Notes under the pieces: generated by a model
What the model was told of the DNA's origin: nothing
Databases searched by the model: none
Seen by the model: the letters and a program-made list of their open reading frames with translations, nothing else
Assembly: GCF_046298265.1 (NCBI RefSeq)
Contig: NZ_JBKAHK010000002.1
Coordinates: forward strand, 558,001 to 622,000
Reading direction: 5' to 3'
DNA: 64,000 nt
Source of the DNA: Gillisia xinjiangensis
GTDB lineage: Bacteria > Bacteroidota > Bacteroidia > Flavobacteriales > Flavobacteriaceae
Part shown: in pieces, positions 54,388-63,975 of the stretch
Layout: each line of letters begins with the position of its first letter
Numbering within the stretch: position 1 is the stretch's first letter
Position numbers and translations under genes: made by a program

Positions 54388-55395
54388 ATGCAACCCAAAT
54401 TTTTCCTTATCCTTTTCCTTCTTTTTAATTTTTCAATTGTTTCTGCAAAGGAATATAACCTGGTTAAAAACGATACTGTACAAAGCGATACTGTTGCCGT
54501 AGACAGTGTTTTAACCGATGCCCAGGAAGAAGTAATAATTCTGTGGACCGAAAAAAATGCAGTGGGTGTTAATTTTAACGAAGTTGCTTTTGTAAACTGG
54601 AATGCTGGGGGAAATAATTCTATTGCTGCAAACTTCTATGGGAATTTTGAGCGGAATTATAAAAAGGAGCTCCTTTCCTGGAAAACAAACGCCTCGATAC
54701 GATATGGATTGAATGCCCAGGAAGGACGTGAGTTAAGGAAAACCGATGATCAAATAATGTTCAATTCCACAGCCGGTTACAGAACGGATTCCACCTCAAA
54801 CTTCAGATATTCCGCCAAATTTAATTTCAAAACACAGTTTGCGAGTGGGTATCGATATCCAGATACGGAAAATCCCATCTCTAAATTTATGGCTCCTGGT
54901 TATGTTTTTTTAGGAATAGGAACTGAATATACGGACCCCAAAGAGGATCTTACCGTATACCTTTCTCCGGTAACTCAAAAGTCAACTTTTGTACTTGATC
55001 AGAATTTTGCAAACGATGGGAGGTTTGGGGTGACTCCGGCTGTGAGGGATGAAGAAGGAAATATTATTCAAAAAGGAGAAATGGTTCGGACAGAGTTTGG
55101 GATGTTGTTAACCAGCGGATTTTCAAAGGAAATTTTTTCAAATGTAAAGCTGGATAATCAATTGAGCCTATATTCAGATTATCTCAATAATTTTGGTAAT
55201 ATTGATGTTGATTGGGAACTGAATGTAAACCTTACTGTGAACGATTTCATAAAAGCCAGTATAGGTTCCCACCTAAAATACGATGACGACATAAAAGTTC
55301 AGGCGGATACCAATGATGACGGTAAGCTTGAAAACCTGGGGCCAAAAATCCAGTTCAAACAAATGCTGGGTGTAGGGGTTGTTTACGAATTTTAA
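54388..55395 (+). CDS. DUF3078 outer membrane protein
   Basis: A 335-residue exported protein with signal peptide (LLFNFSIVSAKE). A beta-strand-rich body alternates polar and aromatic residues and ends in Phe, as outer-membrane barrels do. It matches the Bacteroidota DUF3078 family (FVNWNAGGNNSIAANFYGNF). Function unknown. It follows dxs in the same direction. Confidence 0.87.
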   Translation: MQPKFFLILFLLFNFSIVSAKEYNLVKNDTVQSDTVAVDSVLTDAQEEVIILWTEKNAVGVNFNEVAFVNWNAGGNNSIAANFYGNFERNYKKELLSWKTNASIRYGLNAQEGRELRKTDDQIMFNSTAGYRTDSTSNFRYSAKFNFKTQFASGYRYPDTENPISKFMAPGYVFLGIGTEYTDPKEDLTVYLSPVTQKSTFVLDQNFANDGRFGVTPAVRDEEGNIIQKGEMVRTEFGMLLTSGFSKEIFSNVKLDNQLSLYSDYLNNFGNIDVDWELNVNLTVNDFIKASIGSHLKYDDDIKVQADTNDDGKLENLGPKIQFKQMLGVGVVYEF

Positions 55396-55505
55396 GTCCT
55401 TTTATCCTTAAAAAAAGATTGGTTCACCTTTATTTTAAATATATATGCTGGACTACCCAAAAATCGCTTATTTTTCACCTTCAATATCTTTTAAAAACAG
55501 GAATT

Positions 55506-56852
55506 TTAAAGTTTCAATCCCTTATATTTTTCAAATGAAGCAACCGTGTTTCCATCGGTTAAAGAAGCCGTAAAAGAGCATATTTGGATCAGGGATGTAT
55601 ATAAAGTTTGTCCTTCAGATAGGACCAATTTTGGAACAGACCTTCTTACCAGTTTGTTAAAGTTGGAATCCGGTGTGTTTTCATCCGGTAAAAATGCCTG
55701 TGTATAAGTGTCGAGTAAATGGGAAAGCATTTTATATCCTGCAATCTCTTTATTAATCACCTCTTCGCTCTGGTAAATTCGCTCCACGCTTATCTTGATA
55801 ATATCCTTTATCTGTGCCTCATAACTGCTTTTATCAAACAGCGAATGGTGGAATTCCCCGGCCAGGATGGCTTCTTCATTTTTCAAAAATAATTCTACTG
55901 CTTCCGTAATAAGCGTATTTATCGCGAGTGCACGTAAATAGCTCAACCTGTCTGCAGTAGTGGTAAGGCTGTTGTATTTTGAAGTATTGATGCTGTTTTT
56001 TACCAATTTAATAAGGTATTCCAACGCATATTCTTCATCGATCAATCCAAGGTTGATCCCATCCTCAAAATCTATGATGGTGTAACAAATATCATCTGCT
56101 GCTTCCACCAGAAATGCTAATGGATGTCTTGCAAAAGCGATGTTTTCTCCGGTTCTTAATTCTTTAAGCCCCAGTTCTTTTGCAATATCTTTAAATATGT
56201 GTTTTTCCGTTTGAAAGATCCCGAATTTTTTATCTCCTATATTTCTGGTGGGTTTATGCGGAAGGGATTCTTTGGGATATTTTGTAAATGCTCCCAGGGT
56301 GGCATAAGATAACCGAAGACCACCTTCAATTCCCGGACGGTTTTCTGTCAGGATCTTAAATCCGTTTGCATTTCCTTCGAATTTTATTAAATCTTCATAT
56401 TCTTTTGCTGAAAGCTGCTCCTTAAAACGCATTCCATTTCCCAAACTGAAATATTCCCCAATAGCCTTTTCTCCGGAATGCCCGAAAGGCGGATTTCCAA
56501 TGTCATGGGCGAGTGCGGCGGCTGCTACTATAGCGCCAAAATCGTTCATCTGATAGCCGTGAATGGTTTTGAGGTGCGGATGCTTCTCCAGGATCTTTTG
56601 CCCCGCCAGACGGCCTAAGGATCGTCCAACTACTGAAACTTCCAGGCTATGGGTAAGCCGGGTATGAACAAAATCGGTTTTTGAAAGCGGTATTACCTGG
56701 GTTTTATCCTGTAAACTGCGGAAAGCCGAAGAAAATATAATGCGGTCATAATCCACTTCAAAACCCAAACGGGTTTCATTTTGTTCTTTCCGAAGGCGTT
56801 TGTTCTTATCTCCAAACCTCTTTAAAGACAGGAGTTGTTCCCAATTCATCAT
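55506..56852 (-). CDS. dgt: Deoxyguanosinetriphosphate triphosphohydrolase
   Basis: A 448-residue HD-domain enzyme that hydrolyses dGTP (or other dNTPs) to the nucleoside and triphosphate. It shows RLTHSLEVS, the metal motif ALAHDIGNPPFGHSGEKA, and EAADDICYTIIDFEDGI. Its relevance to nucleotide balance fits the nearby nrdAB genes, though they are separate transcripts. Confidence 0.93.
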   Translation of the reverse strand: MMNWEQLLSLKRFGDKNKRLRKEQNETRLGFEVDYDRIIFSSAFRSLQDKTQVIPLSKTDFVHTRLTHSLEVSVVGRSLGRLAGQKILEKHPHLKTIHGYQMNDFGAIVAAAALAHDIGNPPFGHSGEKAIGEYFSLGNGMRFKEQLSAKEYEDLIKFEGNANGFKILTENRPGIEGGLRLSYATLGAFTKYPKESLPHKPTRNIGDKKFGIFQTEKHIFKDIAKELGLKELRTGENIAFARHPLAFLVEAADDICYTIIDFEDGINLGLIDEEYALEYLIKLVKNSINTSKYNSLTTTADRLSYLRALAINTLITEAVELFLKNEEAILAGEFHHSLFDKSSYEAQIKDIIKISVERIYQSEEVINKEIAGYKMLSHLLDTYTQAFLPDENTPDSNFNKLVRRSVPKLVLSEGQTLYTSLIQICSFTASLTDGNTVASFEKYKGLKL

Positions 56853-56949
56853 ATAGTATTCTTTATCTTTTTAGTTATCTAAATTTAAGATTGAGCATTA
56901 TTTTTTCTCAGGTTTAATGTTTTATGGTAGCCAAATATCTCTTCATTAC

Positions 56950-57415
56950 GTCCCGCAGAATTCGCGGAATTACGCAGAATTTATAAACCATTTACTTTTC
57001 TATAAATACCTGAATTTATATTTTCTACATTAAAATTTACCAAAATCGCCAGCTTTAAGTTTGTAAGTTTCAAATAGGTAATAACTTGTTTATGGTGAAC
57101 TTCAGCTAAATTTTCTACAGATTTAACTTCAATAATAACCTTTTCATTCACTAGCAGATCTAATCTAAATCCTACCTCTAATTTTTTATCTCTATAATAA
57201 ACAGGTACAGGAACTTCTCTTCTAACATTTAATCCTTCGTTTTTTAAATCGGCTTGTAAGGCAGCTTCATAAACAGATTCCAGAAGACCGGGGCCAAAAT
57301 GTTTATAGACATTAAATATAGAACCTCTGATCTTATATGAAATCTCATTTTCACTCATCTTCCATATTTTTTATCATGCAGAATTTGTCTGCGAAATTTT
57401 GCGAATTCTGCGGGA
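56950..57415. mobile_element. 466-bp cassette: GxxExxY gene between terminal inverted repeats
   Basis: The left end (56950-56982) and the reverse complement of the right end (57379-57415) both start GTCCCGCAGAATTCGC (16 exact bases). They continue with AATT and CGCAGA in register. The repeats enclose only the GxxExxY gene: the left one reaches its stop codon, the right one starts 20 bases before its start. No transposase is present and no clear target-site duplication was seen. That it is mobile is an inference. Confidence 0.75.
56981..57358 (-). CDS. GxxExxY protein (PD-(D/E)XK-like)
   Basis: A 125-residue protein of the GxxExxY family: GPGLLESVYEAAL gives the name motif. FRLDLLVNEKVIIEVKSVE follows, where the Asp and the Glu-x-Lys look like a PD-(D/E)XK nuclease core. 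The family is widespread and often multicopy, and its function is unknown. It is flanked by inverted repeats (see the cassette), suggesting a tiny transferable unit. Confidence 0.88.
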   Translation of the reverse strand: MSENEISYKIRGSIFNVYKHFGPGLLESVYEAALQADLKNEGLNVRREVPVPVYYRDKKLEVGFRLDLLVNEKVIIEVKSVENLAEVHHKQVITYLKLTNLKLAILVNFNVENINSGIYRKVNGL

Positions 57416-57600
57416 CCCATTTTTTTACACACACTTCAAAAATAACAAAAAAGGGAAGTAAACTTTCGAATACTTCCCTTTTCTTTGGTATGCGCAAATT
57501 TGTTGGGGGGATGGATTTTTATAATTATTTTAATTTTTTTTTATTTAGGTTGGATCCAAAAGTATTGACTCTTTTATCTCTACTCATATCTCACATCTAT

Positions 57601-60042
57601 TTAAGATCCGCACATCAAACAATCGTCTCCTTCTGCTTCCTTGGACTGTGCGATTAAGGCACGTAATTCTTCTGGCGAAAGAGAAGTGTTGGAAGATGCG
57701 GCTTTTATTTGTGGAGGATGAGCAACCGGGGCTTCCAATGGTTCTGCAAAGGCTGGTTCCGGTTCTTTTTTGTCCTCTTTTTTAAGGGTGAATTTTATAG
57801 CATCAACGGCGCTTTTGGTTCGTAAATAGTACATTCCGGTTTTTAGGCCGCTTTTCCAGGCATAAAAATGCATAGAAGTAAGCTTGCTGTAATTGGCATT
57901 TTCCATGAACAGGTTCAGCGATTGAGACTGATCTATGAAATAACCCCGGTGTCTCGACATATCTATGATATCCTTCATGCTCAGTTCCCACACGGTTTTA
58001 TAGAGTTCCTTCAAATCCTGCGGAATAACATCTATTTCCTGCACCGATCCGTTTGCACGCATAATGGCATCCTTCACATCATCGGTCCATAAATTGAGTG
58101 CTACCAGGTCATCAAGCAGGTGCTTGTTTACTACTATAAATTCTCCGGAAAGCACTCTTCGGGTATAAATATTTGAGGTATAGGGTTCAAAGGCTTCGTT
58201 ATTACCAAGGATTTGCGAAGTAGATGCAGTTGGCATAGGCGCAACAAGTAACGAGTTTCTCACTCCGTTTTTAACGACCTGTTTTCTAAGTTTTGCCCAA
58301 TCCCAGCGTCCGCTTAATTCTTCATCTTCAACTCCCCAAAGGTTGTGCTGAAATTGCCCTTTACTTATGGGCGATCCTTTAAAGGTAGAATAGGGCCCTT
58401 CTTCCTGAGCCAGTTCCATCGAGGCGGTTACGGCAGCAAAATAGAGGGTTTCAAAGATCTCCTGATTTAGCTTCTTGGCTTCATCGCTGGTAAATGGCAT
58501 TCTTAGCTTAATAAAAGTATCTGCAAGTCCCTGAACGCCTAATCCTATTGGACGGTGACGCGTATTGGAATTTTCAGCTTCTTTCACCGGATAATAATTC
58601 CTGTCGATCACCCTGTTGAGGTTTCTGGTAACTCTTTTAGTGATTTTAAAAAGCTCCTTATGGTCGAATTCATCACCTTTTATAAACATAGGCAAAGCGA
58701 TAGAAGCCAGGTTACAAACAGCGATCTCGTCCGGGCTTGTAAATTCCATGATCTCCGTACATAAATTTGAGGATCGGATCGTCCCTAAATTCTGCTGATT
58801 TGATTTCCTGTTGGCAGCATCCTTATACAGCATATATGGAGTTCCGGTTTCTATTTGGGATTCCAGGATTTTTTCCCATAATTCCCGCGCTCTGATGGTT
58901 TTTCTGCCTTTTGCTTCACTTTCATATTTTAAATAGAGTTCATCGAATTCATCTCCATGGATGTTGTAAAGATTTGGGCATTCATTTGGGCACATCAGCG
59001 TCCAGTGCGCATCTTCTTCCACACGTTTCATGAAAAGATCCGGGATCCACATCGCATAAAAAAGATCGCGGGCACGCATTTCTTCTTTTCCGTGGTTTTT
59101 CTTTAAATCCAGAAAGTCGAAGATATCGGCGTGCCAGGGTTCCACATACATTGCGAAGGAACCTTTTCGTTTTCCTCCACCCTGATCTACATAGCGTGCG
59201 GTATCGTTAAAAACCTTCAGCATAGGAACAATTCCATTGGAAGTTCCGTTGGTTCCGGAAATATAGGATCCGGTAGCGCGCACATTGTGAATAGACAATC
59301 CAATTCCGCCGGCAGACTGGGAAATTTTCGCCGTTTGCTTCAGGGTATCGTAAATTCCATCTATACTGTCATCCTTCATGGTTAGAAGGAAACAGGAAGA
59401 CATTTGCGGTTTTGGGGTACCGGCGTTAAATAATGTTGGGGTAGCGTGTGTGAAATATTTTTTGGACATCAGCTCATAAGTCTCTATAGCCGATTCTATA
59501 TCATTCAGGTGAATTCCCACAGAAACACGCATCAGCATATGCTGCGGACGCTCAGCGATCTCTCCGTTTAATTTTAAAAGATAAGAACGCTCCAGGGTCT
59601 TAAATCCGAAATAATCATAATTGAAATCCCTGTTGTAAATTATGGTACTGTCAAGCAGTTCTTTGTTTTCCTGGATCACTTTAAAAACCTCATCTGCCAG
59701 AAGGGGTGCTTTTTTGCCTGTTCTTGGGTTGACATACTCATATAGATCTGTCATTACTTCAGAAAAGTTTTTCTTGGTATTTTTATGCAGGTTGGAAACA
59801 GAGATCCGCGCTGCTAACCTGGCATAATCCGGATGGGAAGTGGTCATGGTAGCCGAAACTTCTGCAGCCAGATTATCGAGTTCACTGGTGGTAACTCCTT
59901 CATATAATCCTTCAATTACCCGCATTGCAACCTTTAAGGGATCTACCCTTTCATTAAGTCCATAGCATAATTTCCTGATCCTGGCTGTGATTTTGTCAAA
60001 CATCACCGGCTCTTTATGGCCATCTCTTTTTAATACATACAT
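57601..60042 (-). CDS. nrdA: Ribonucleoside-diphosphate reductase alpha subunit, class Ia
   Basis: An 813-residue catalytic subunit with an N-terminal ATP-cone (MYVLKRDGHKEPVMFDKITA). The ten-stranded barrel has active-site Cys segments (SSCFLL; SSNLCTEIME), the APMPTASTSQILGNNEAFEP loop and the C-terminal CLMCGS redox pair. It makes dNDPs with NrdB, encoded upstream on the same strand. An intrinsic terminator lies between the two genes. Confidence 0.96.
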   Translation of the reverse strand: MYVLKRDGHKEPVMFDKITARIRKLCYGLNERVDPLKVAMRVIEGLYEGVTTSELDNLAAEVSATMTTSHPDYARLAARISVSNLHKNTKKNFSEVMTDLYEYVNPRTGKKAPLLADEVFKVIQENKELLDSTIIYNRDFNYDYFGFKTLERSYLLKLNGEIAERPQHMLMRVSVGIHLNDIESAIETYELMSKKYFTHATPTLFNAGTPKPQMSSCFLLTMKDDSIDGIYDTLKQTAKISQSAGGIGLSIHNVRATGSYISGTNGTSNGIVPMLKVFNDTARYVDQGGGKRKGSFAMYVEPWHADIFDFLDLKKNHGKEEMRARDLFYAMWIPDLFMKRVEEDAHWTLMCPNECPNLYNIHGDEFDELYLKYESEAKGRKTIRARELWEKILESQIETGTPYMLYKDAANRKSNQQNLGTIRSSNLCTEIMEFTSPDEIAVCNLASIALPMFIKGDEFDHKELFKITKRVTRNLNRVIDRNYYPVKEAENSNTRHRPIGLGVQGLADTFIKLRMPFTSDEAKKLNQEIFETLYFAAVTASMELAQEEGPYSTFKGSPISKGQFQHNLWGVEDEELSGRWDWAKLRKQVVKNGVRNSLLVAPMPTASTSQILGNNEAFEPYTSNIYTRRVLSGEFIVVNKHLLDDLVALNLWTDDVKDAIMRANGSVQEIDVIPQDLKELYKTVWELSMKDIIDMSRHRGYFIDQSQSLNLFMENANYSKLTSMHFYAWKSGLKTGMYYLRTKSAVDAIKFTLKKEDKKEPEPAFAEPLEAPVAHPPQIKAASSNTSLSPEELRALIAQSKEAEGDDCLMCGS

Positions 60043-60118
60043 AGATTGGTTTTTTTAGTAGGTTTGCAGAGAAGAGGAACTTACCCACAAACGGGAATTT
60101 ATAATGGGTCCATAATCC

Positions 60119-60150
60119 AAACAGCGCGTCCGTGGGGGGATTTGCTGTTT
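60119..60150 (-). other. Hairpin in the nrdA leader
   Basis: AAACAGC and GCTGTTT (7 bp) enclose an 18-base loop rich in C on the transcribed strand, about 80 bases before the nrdA start. It may be a leader structure; no known RNA family was recognised. Confidence 0.4.
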
Positions 60151-60174
60151 GAGAATTACAGAAAAATACTATTT

Positions 60175-60221
60175 GATAAAAAACCGGGCAGAGCCGTGTT
60201 GGGGGCACGACCTTTTCCGGT
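60175..60221 (-). terminator. Intrinsic terminator between nrdB and nrdA
   Basis: Read in the direction of transcription: ACCGG, then inner CGTG/CACG, then CCGGT, followed by TTTTTATC. The two-part stem plus T-tract sits 12 bases after the nrdB stop. Confidence 0.65.
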
Positions 60222-60232
60222 GTAACGCTTTT

Positions 60233-61210
60233 TTAAAAATCGGCGTCAAAACTTATTTTGTTGGTGTCTTTGTCTTTGTTCATCACTCCAGCCTTCTGGT
60301 ATTCTCCAACTCTTTTTTCAAAGAAATTAGTTTTACCCTGAAGGTTGATCATGTCCATAAAGTCAAATGGATTGGTGCTGCCGTATTGCTTTTCACATTC
60401 CAGCTCTACCAGAAGCCTGTCTGCAACAAATTCCAGATATTGGGTCATGAGTTTTGCATTCATTCCAATAAGGCTCGCAGGAAGGGATTCGGTGATGAAT
60501 TCCCGTTCAATGTTAAGCGCATCCATAATGATCTCACGAATTCGTTCTTTTGGAACTTTGTTAACCAGGTGTTTGTTGTGCAGGTGCACCGCAAAGTCGC
60601 AGTGTACACCTTCGTCTCTTGAAATAAGTTCATTGGAGAAAGTTAGTCCGGGCATTAATCCGCGTTTTTTAAGCCAGAAAATAGAACAAAATGCACCCGA
60701 GAAGAAAATTCCTTCCACTGCGGCAAATGCGATCAGTCTTTCAGCAAAAGAATCAGATTCGATCCATTTTAAGGCCCAGTCTGCTTTTTTCTTAATTGCA
60801 GGAAAAGTTTCAATTGCTCTGAACAACTGATCTTTTTCTTTCTCATCTTTTACGTAGGTATCGATTAACAAGGAATAGGTTTCAGAATGAATGTTCTCCA
60901 TCATTATCTGAAATCCGTAGAAGAATTTTGCCTCGGAATACTGTACTTCATTTACGAAGTTTTCAGCAAGATTTTCATTCACAATCCCATCTGAAGCTGC
61001 AAAAAATGCAAGTATATGTTTGATGAAATAACGTTCATCTGAATTCAGTTTATTGTTCCAGTCGTTTGCGTCCTGGTGCAGGTCGATCTCCTCTGCAGTC
61101 CAAAAGCTGGCTTCCATTTTTTTATACCAATCCCAGATATCGTGATGTTTGATAGGAAAGATTACAAATCTGTCTTTGTTTTCCTGTAAAATGGGTTCAA
61201 GTTGTGCCAT
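60233..61210 (-). CDS. nrdB: Ribonucleoside-diphosphate reductase beta subunit, class Ia
   Basis: A 325-residue ferritin-like radical-generating subunit. It has conserved segments WTAEEIDLHQDANDW (first carboxylate ligand region), FQIMMENIHSETYS (Glu, His and Tyr region) and ELISRDEGVHCDFA (last ligands). The ATG at 61210 (MAQLEPILQENKDRF) is preferred to 61240 because it matches family starts. It is transcribed ahead of nrdA. Confidence 0.95.
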   Translation of the reverse strand: MAQLEPILQENKDRFVIFPIKHHDIWDWYKKMEASFWTAEEIDLHQDANDWNNKLNSDERYFIKHILAFFAASDGIVNENLAENFVNEVQYSEAKFFYGFQIMMENIHSETYSLLIDTYVKDEKEKDQLFRAIETFPAIKKKADWALKWIESDSFAERLIAFAAVEGIFFSGAFCSIFWLKKRGLMPGLTFSNELISRDEGVHCDFAVHLHNKHLVNKVPKERIREIIMDALNIEREFITESLPASLIGMNAKLMTQYLEFVADRLLVELECEKQYGSTNPFDFMDMINLQGKTNFFEKRVGEYQKAGVMNKDKDTNKISFDADF

Positions 61211-61722
61211 GTATTTTGGTTTTCTGGTTTTGCTAATCACGCTAAGAAATCAACGTTAACAAATATGGAGAAACCAATTAGATTTTAAAAGATGTAGCGC
61301 CAAACGTTTTCAACAAAGTTTTTAACAAGCAGAGTTTACGTTTCTAATAGAATCGTTAATGTTTAACTGTAAACTACTGAAAATCAATAAATTGAATACT
61401 GTTAATAAATACTATATGAATTTTAAGGATATCCCTTAATCCCTTTAAAAATGGTGCTTAAGAAGTTTATTGCATTTGTTAACAATTGTGCCGAAAACAC
61501 ACTATTTCCATTCCCGGAATCCGGAAAGATTTGAAAAAACTGTTTTTATCTGAAATGTCATGAACAAATTGAAGAATCCTGCACCCTCACTGGACGCATC
61601 ATTTTTGAAAGGCACTAAACAGAAAACACGTCTAACAAATCATCAAAAGATTCTTCCTCGCCCAAAAGCTCGTTCAGAATGATAAAAAGGAGGGAAGCAG
61701 CTCTTTCAGAATATGGATGCAA
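61211..61722. repeat. Non-coding stretch with dispersed repeat pair
   Basis: No gene. It holds the nrdB upstream region. It also holds a repeat pair of the same family as at 52331-52445: forward at 61556-61582 (TGTCATGAAC...GAAGAATCC) and inverted at 61647-61678, the latter identical over 32 bases to 52414-52445. Confidence 0.75.
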
Positions 61723-62076
61723 TCAAATATTTTTAAACCAATCAATAAAATAATTCCCCAAAACCGGAACGGGTTTGGTTTGGTAGTTTATAGCATTAAT
61801 AAGCCCAAAGATCCAAAGAACCAGTAAAAAAATAGATCCAAAAAGGGAAATGATCCATCCTAAAATTGGGATCATTCCTATAATAAATAATCCAACGCTA
61901 ATTAATACCAATCCCAGGGATTGTTTTATATGAAAACTTGCGAATTCATATTTCTTGTCGTTGTTCATTACAAAGGCGATGATAAGGCCAATAAAAGTTA
62001 AGTAAGCGATCACCGCGATCGTCTTGTCTTCCCCGGTTTTTTCGATAATATTGCTTTGTGATTGTTGATTTTCCAT
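61723..62076 (-). CDS. DUF4870 (Tic20-like) membrane protein
   Basis: A 117-residue protein with about three membrane segments. The family pattern is AVIAYLTFIGLIIAF, then FASFHIKQSLGL, and a C-terminal GLINAINYQTKPVPVLG. Function unknown. It lies 21 bases after a secreted-protein gene on the same strand and may share its transcript. Confidence 0.85.
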   Translation of the reverse strand: MENQQSQSNIIEKTGEDKTIAVIAYLTFIGLIIAFVMNNDKKYEFASFHIKQSLGLVLISVGLFIIGMIPILGWIISLFGSIFLLVLWIFGLINAINYQTKPVPVLGNYFIDWFKNI

Positions 62077-62097
62077 TTCAAGAAATTTTAAATTAAA

Positions 62098-62916
62098 TTA
62101 ATTTTTTGCCAGACTCATATTGTCGTTTTTTCTAAGTTGTAGGCTGTACTTTTCAATACCAATACAGGTTAACGTGATATTATCCCGTATGCTTTTCTTT
62201 CCTTCAGAGATCATTTGCATTAACATTCCTTTCTCCAGCCAGTTAGGATTAAAGTTTTGGGGAATCAATTTTTGACTGTTTCGGTGGAAATCGTGAATGC
62301 CCAATTGGGTTTCTTCTGCAATATAAAAAGTGTACACAAATTGGTTGTTTTCAACCTGAAAACCTTTGCTTTCGTATCCCATTATTTCTTTATCTCCAAT
62401 TTTGTTAAAACTTAAAACTCCCTGGTTTTCTCCCCTTTTTGACACTGTAGGTTCCGTATTCAAAATTCTAAATGCTGAGGTGATTTTCGTATCCCCCAGG
62501 CCAATAAAAAGCACATTGATATTTCTTTCCGGATCCACTACCAGGTACCTTTTTCTGTCTTCAGAAATTTGCAAACCAAAATAAGGAGCATCTTTTTTAA
62601 ACAGAAAATTCATCCTTCTTTCTCCTTCTTTGGTTTTCAATAGAAAAATAAATTTCCATTCAAAATCATATAATTCCAGAATTTCTGAAGGTTCTACCTG
62701 TTCCATCCCTATTAGGAAGCCAAATTCCTGTAACGCATCATGCATAAGTAAATCAGTGGAAATGGCATTGTAACTTTCATGGAAGACCAATGTTGCCCTA
62801 GCTTCAGTTTTTAATGGCTGTTCCGCTGTTTCCTGAAGTTTTTTTAAAAATTGTCCTTGCGTGGGTATAGAAAGCAAAATGGCTAGAACCCATGTTAAAA
62901 TCTTCCTTTTCATCAT
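62098..62916 (-). CDS. Exported protein of unknown family
   Basis: A 272-residue protein with signal peptide (MMKRKILTWVLAILLSIPTQGQ). The body is beta-rich, with the segments ERRMNFLFKKDAPYFGLQIS and IGDKEIMGYESKGFQVENNQ. It is loosely like periplasmic DUF4412-type lipoprotein carriers, but I do not claim the family. It is the upstream gene of a pair with the DUF4870 protein. Confidence 0.65.
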   Translation of the reverse strand: MMKRKILTWVLAILLSIPTQGQFLKKLQETAEQPLKTEARATLVFHESYNAISTDLLMHDALQEFGFLIGMEQVEPSEILELYDFEWKFIFLLKTKEGERRMNFLFKKDAPYFGLQISEDRKRYLVVDPERNINVLFIGLGDTKITSAFRILNTEPTVSKRGENQGVLSFNKIGDKEIMGYESKGFQVENNQFVYTFYIAEETQLGIHDFHRNSQKLIPQNFNPNWLEKGMLMQMISEGKKSIRDNITLTCIGIEKYSLQLRKNDNMSLAKN

Positions 62917-63247
62917 ACATGCATTTAGATTTTTCTAAAAGCTATCTTCGGCACAGGAACACTAATTCCTTGAAATGGGGCGATAAAATTAATTTGGTGG
63001 GGTAGCTATTTGGGGCAAATAATGTCTACTTAAAAATACGGATTTTAATTTAAAATTTTTCTAAAATTTAGATATTTCAGCTAGGTAATTTTACCCGGTT
63101 TTGGAAAGGGATTTAATTTCATTCACGGGAAAATTGATGAATATCACAGATTTCCGCAGAAAAACTAAATCAGCCTGTGAAGCTCATTTGAAAAAGGTTG
63201 ATACGGGTATGTGTCTGTCTGGGTGGGGATTTTGGGCTAAGAAAAAG
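62917..63247. other. Non-coding stretch
   Basis: No supported gene. TCACAGATTTCCGCAG and downstream CTGTGA near 63139-63182 resemble the CGCAGA-rich ends of the GxxExxY cassette and may be a degraded solitary copy. A plus-strand frame at 63101-63436 runs into the DUF3109 gene and is not credible. Confidence 0.4.
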
Positions 63248-63832
63248 CTATTTATTTGGAAGGGGTTTATCCAGTGTAGCGGCAGTCTTTTCCAGTTCCA
63301 TAAACCAATCTTCCCCGAATTTTCGGATAAGGGCTTCTTTTACAAATTTATAAACGGGCACCTGCAATTCTTTTCCAAGGGTGCAGGCATCATCACAAAT
63401 TTCCCAATGGTGGTAATTTACGGCAGCAAATTCTGAATAATCCTGAACGCGTACCGGATATAAATGGCAGGAAACCGGTTTTTTCCATTTGATCTCGCCC
63501 TGGTTGTAAGCTTCTTCAATTCCGCAAAGTGCGGTTCCGCGATTATCAAAGGTGACATAGGCACAATCTGCACCATCTATAAGCGGAGTTTCAAATTCTC
63601 CATCTTCCCCAACTACCGATGTTCCTTGTCGCTCGATGGCTTCGATTCCTTTTTTTCTCAAAAATGGTTTTACCAATGGATAGATCTCTTCCAGGATCTT
63701 AGTCTCTTTTTCTTCCAGCGGCGCTCCGGCATCTCCAGCAATACAACATGCGCCTTTGCATGCAGAAAGGTTGCATAAAAAATCCTTTTGGACGATCTCC
63801 TCAGAGACAATTGTTTTTCCTATTTGAAACAT
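63248..63832 (-). CDS. DUF3109 family Cys-rich protein
   Basis: A 194-residue protein starting MFQIGKTIVSEEIVQKDFLC. It has a cysteine cluster CNLSACKGACCIAGD at the N terminus, and further Cys in ADCAYV, ALCGIE, SCHLYPVR and CDDACTLG, suggesting a bound metal or iron-sulfur cluster. The ATG at 63832 is chosen over 63871 because it starts at the conserved region. Function unknown. Confidence 0.88.
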   Translation of the reverse strand: MFQIGKTIVSEEIVQKDFLCNLSACKGACCIAGDAGAPLEEKETKILEEIYPLVKPFLRKKGIEAIERQGTSVVGEDGEFETPLIDGADCAYVTFDNRGTALCGIEEAYNQGEIKWKKPVSCHLYPVRVQDYSEFAAVNYHHWEICDDACTLGKELQVPVYKFVKEALIRKFGEDWFMELEKTAATLDKPLPNK

Positions 63833-63975
63833 GCCGCAAAGATATTTAATTATGACGGTTATATAGACCATTTTCCTTCAGAATTTCCAGTTGAGAATTT
63901 CCCTTAAAATAAGCCTTGAAATGGTTTTATTTCTGTTTTTAAAACTTATTTTTGCCGCAGTTAAAACCTGTTGTT

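Noticed and set aside
60043..60208. A 64-residue frame between nrdA and nrdB
   Set aside because: It lies over the terminator and leader hairpins and has no credible start or features.
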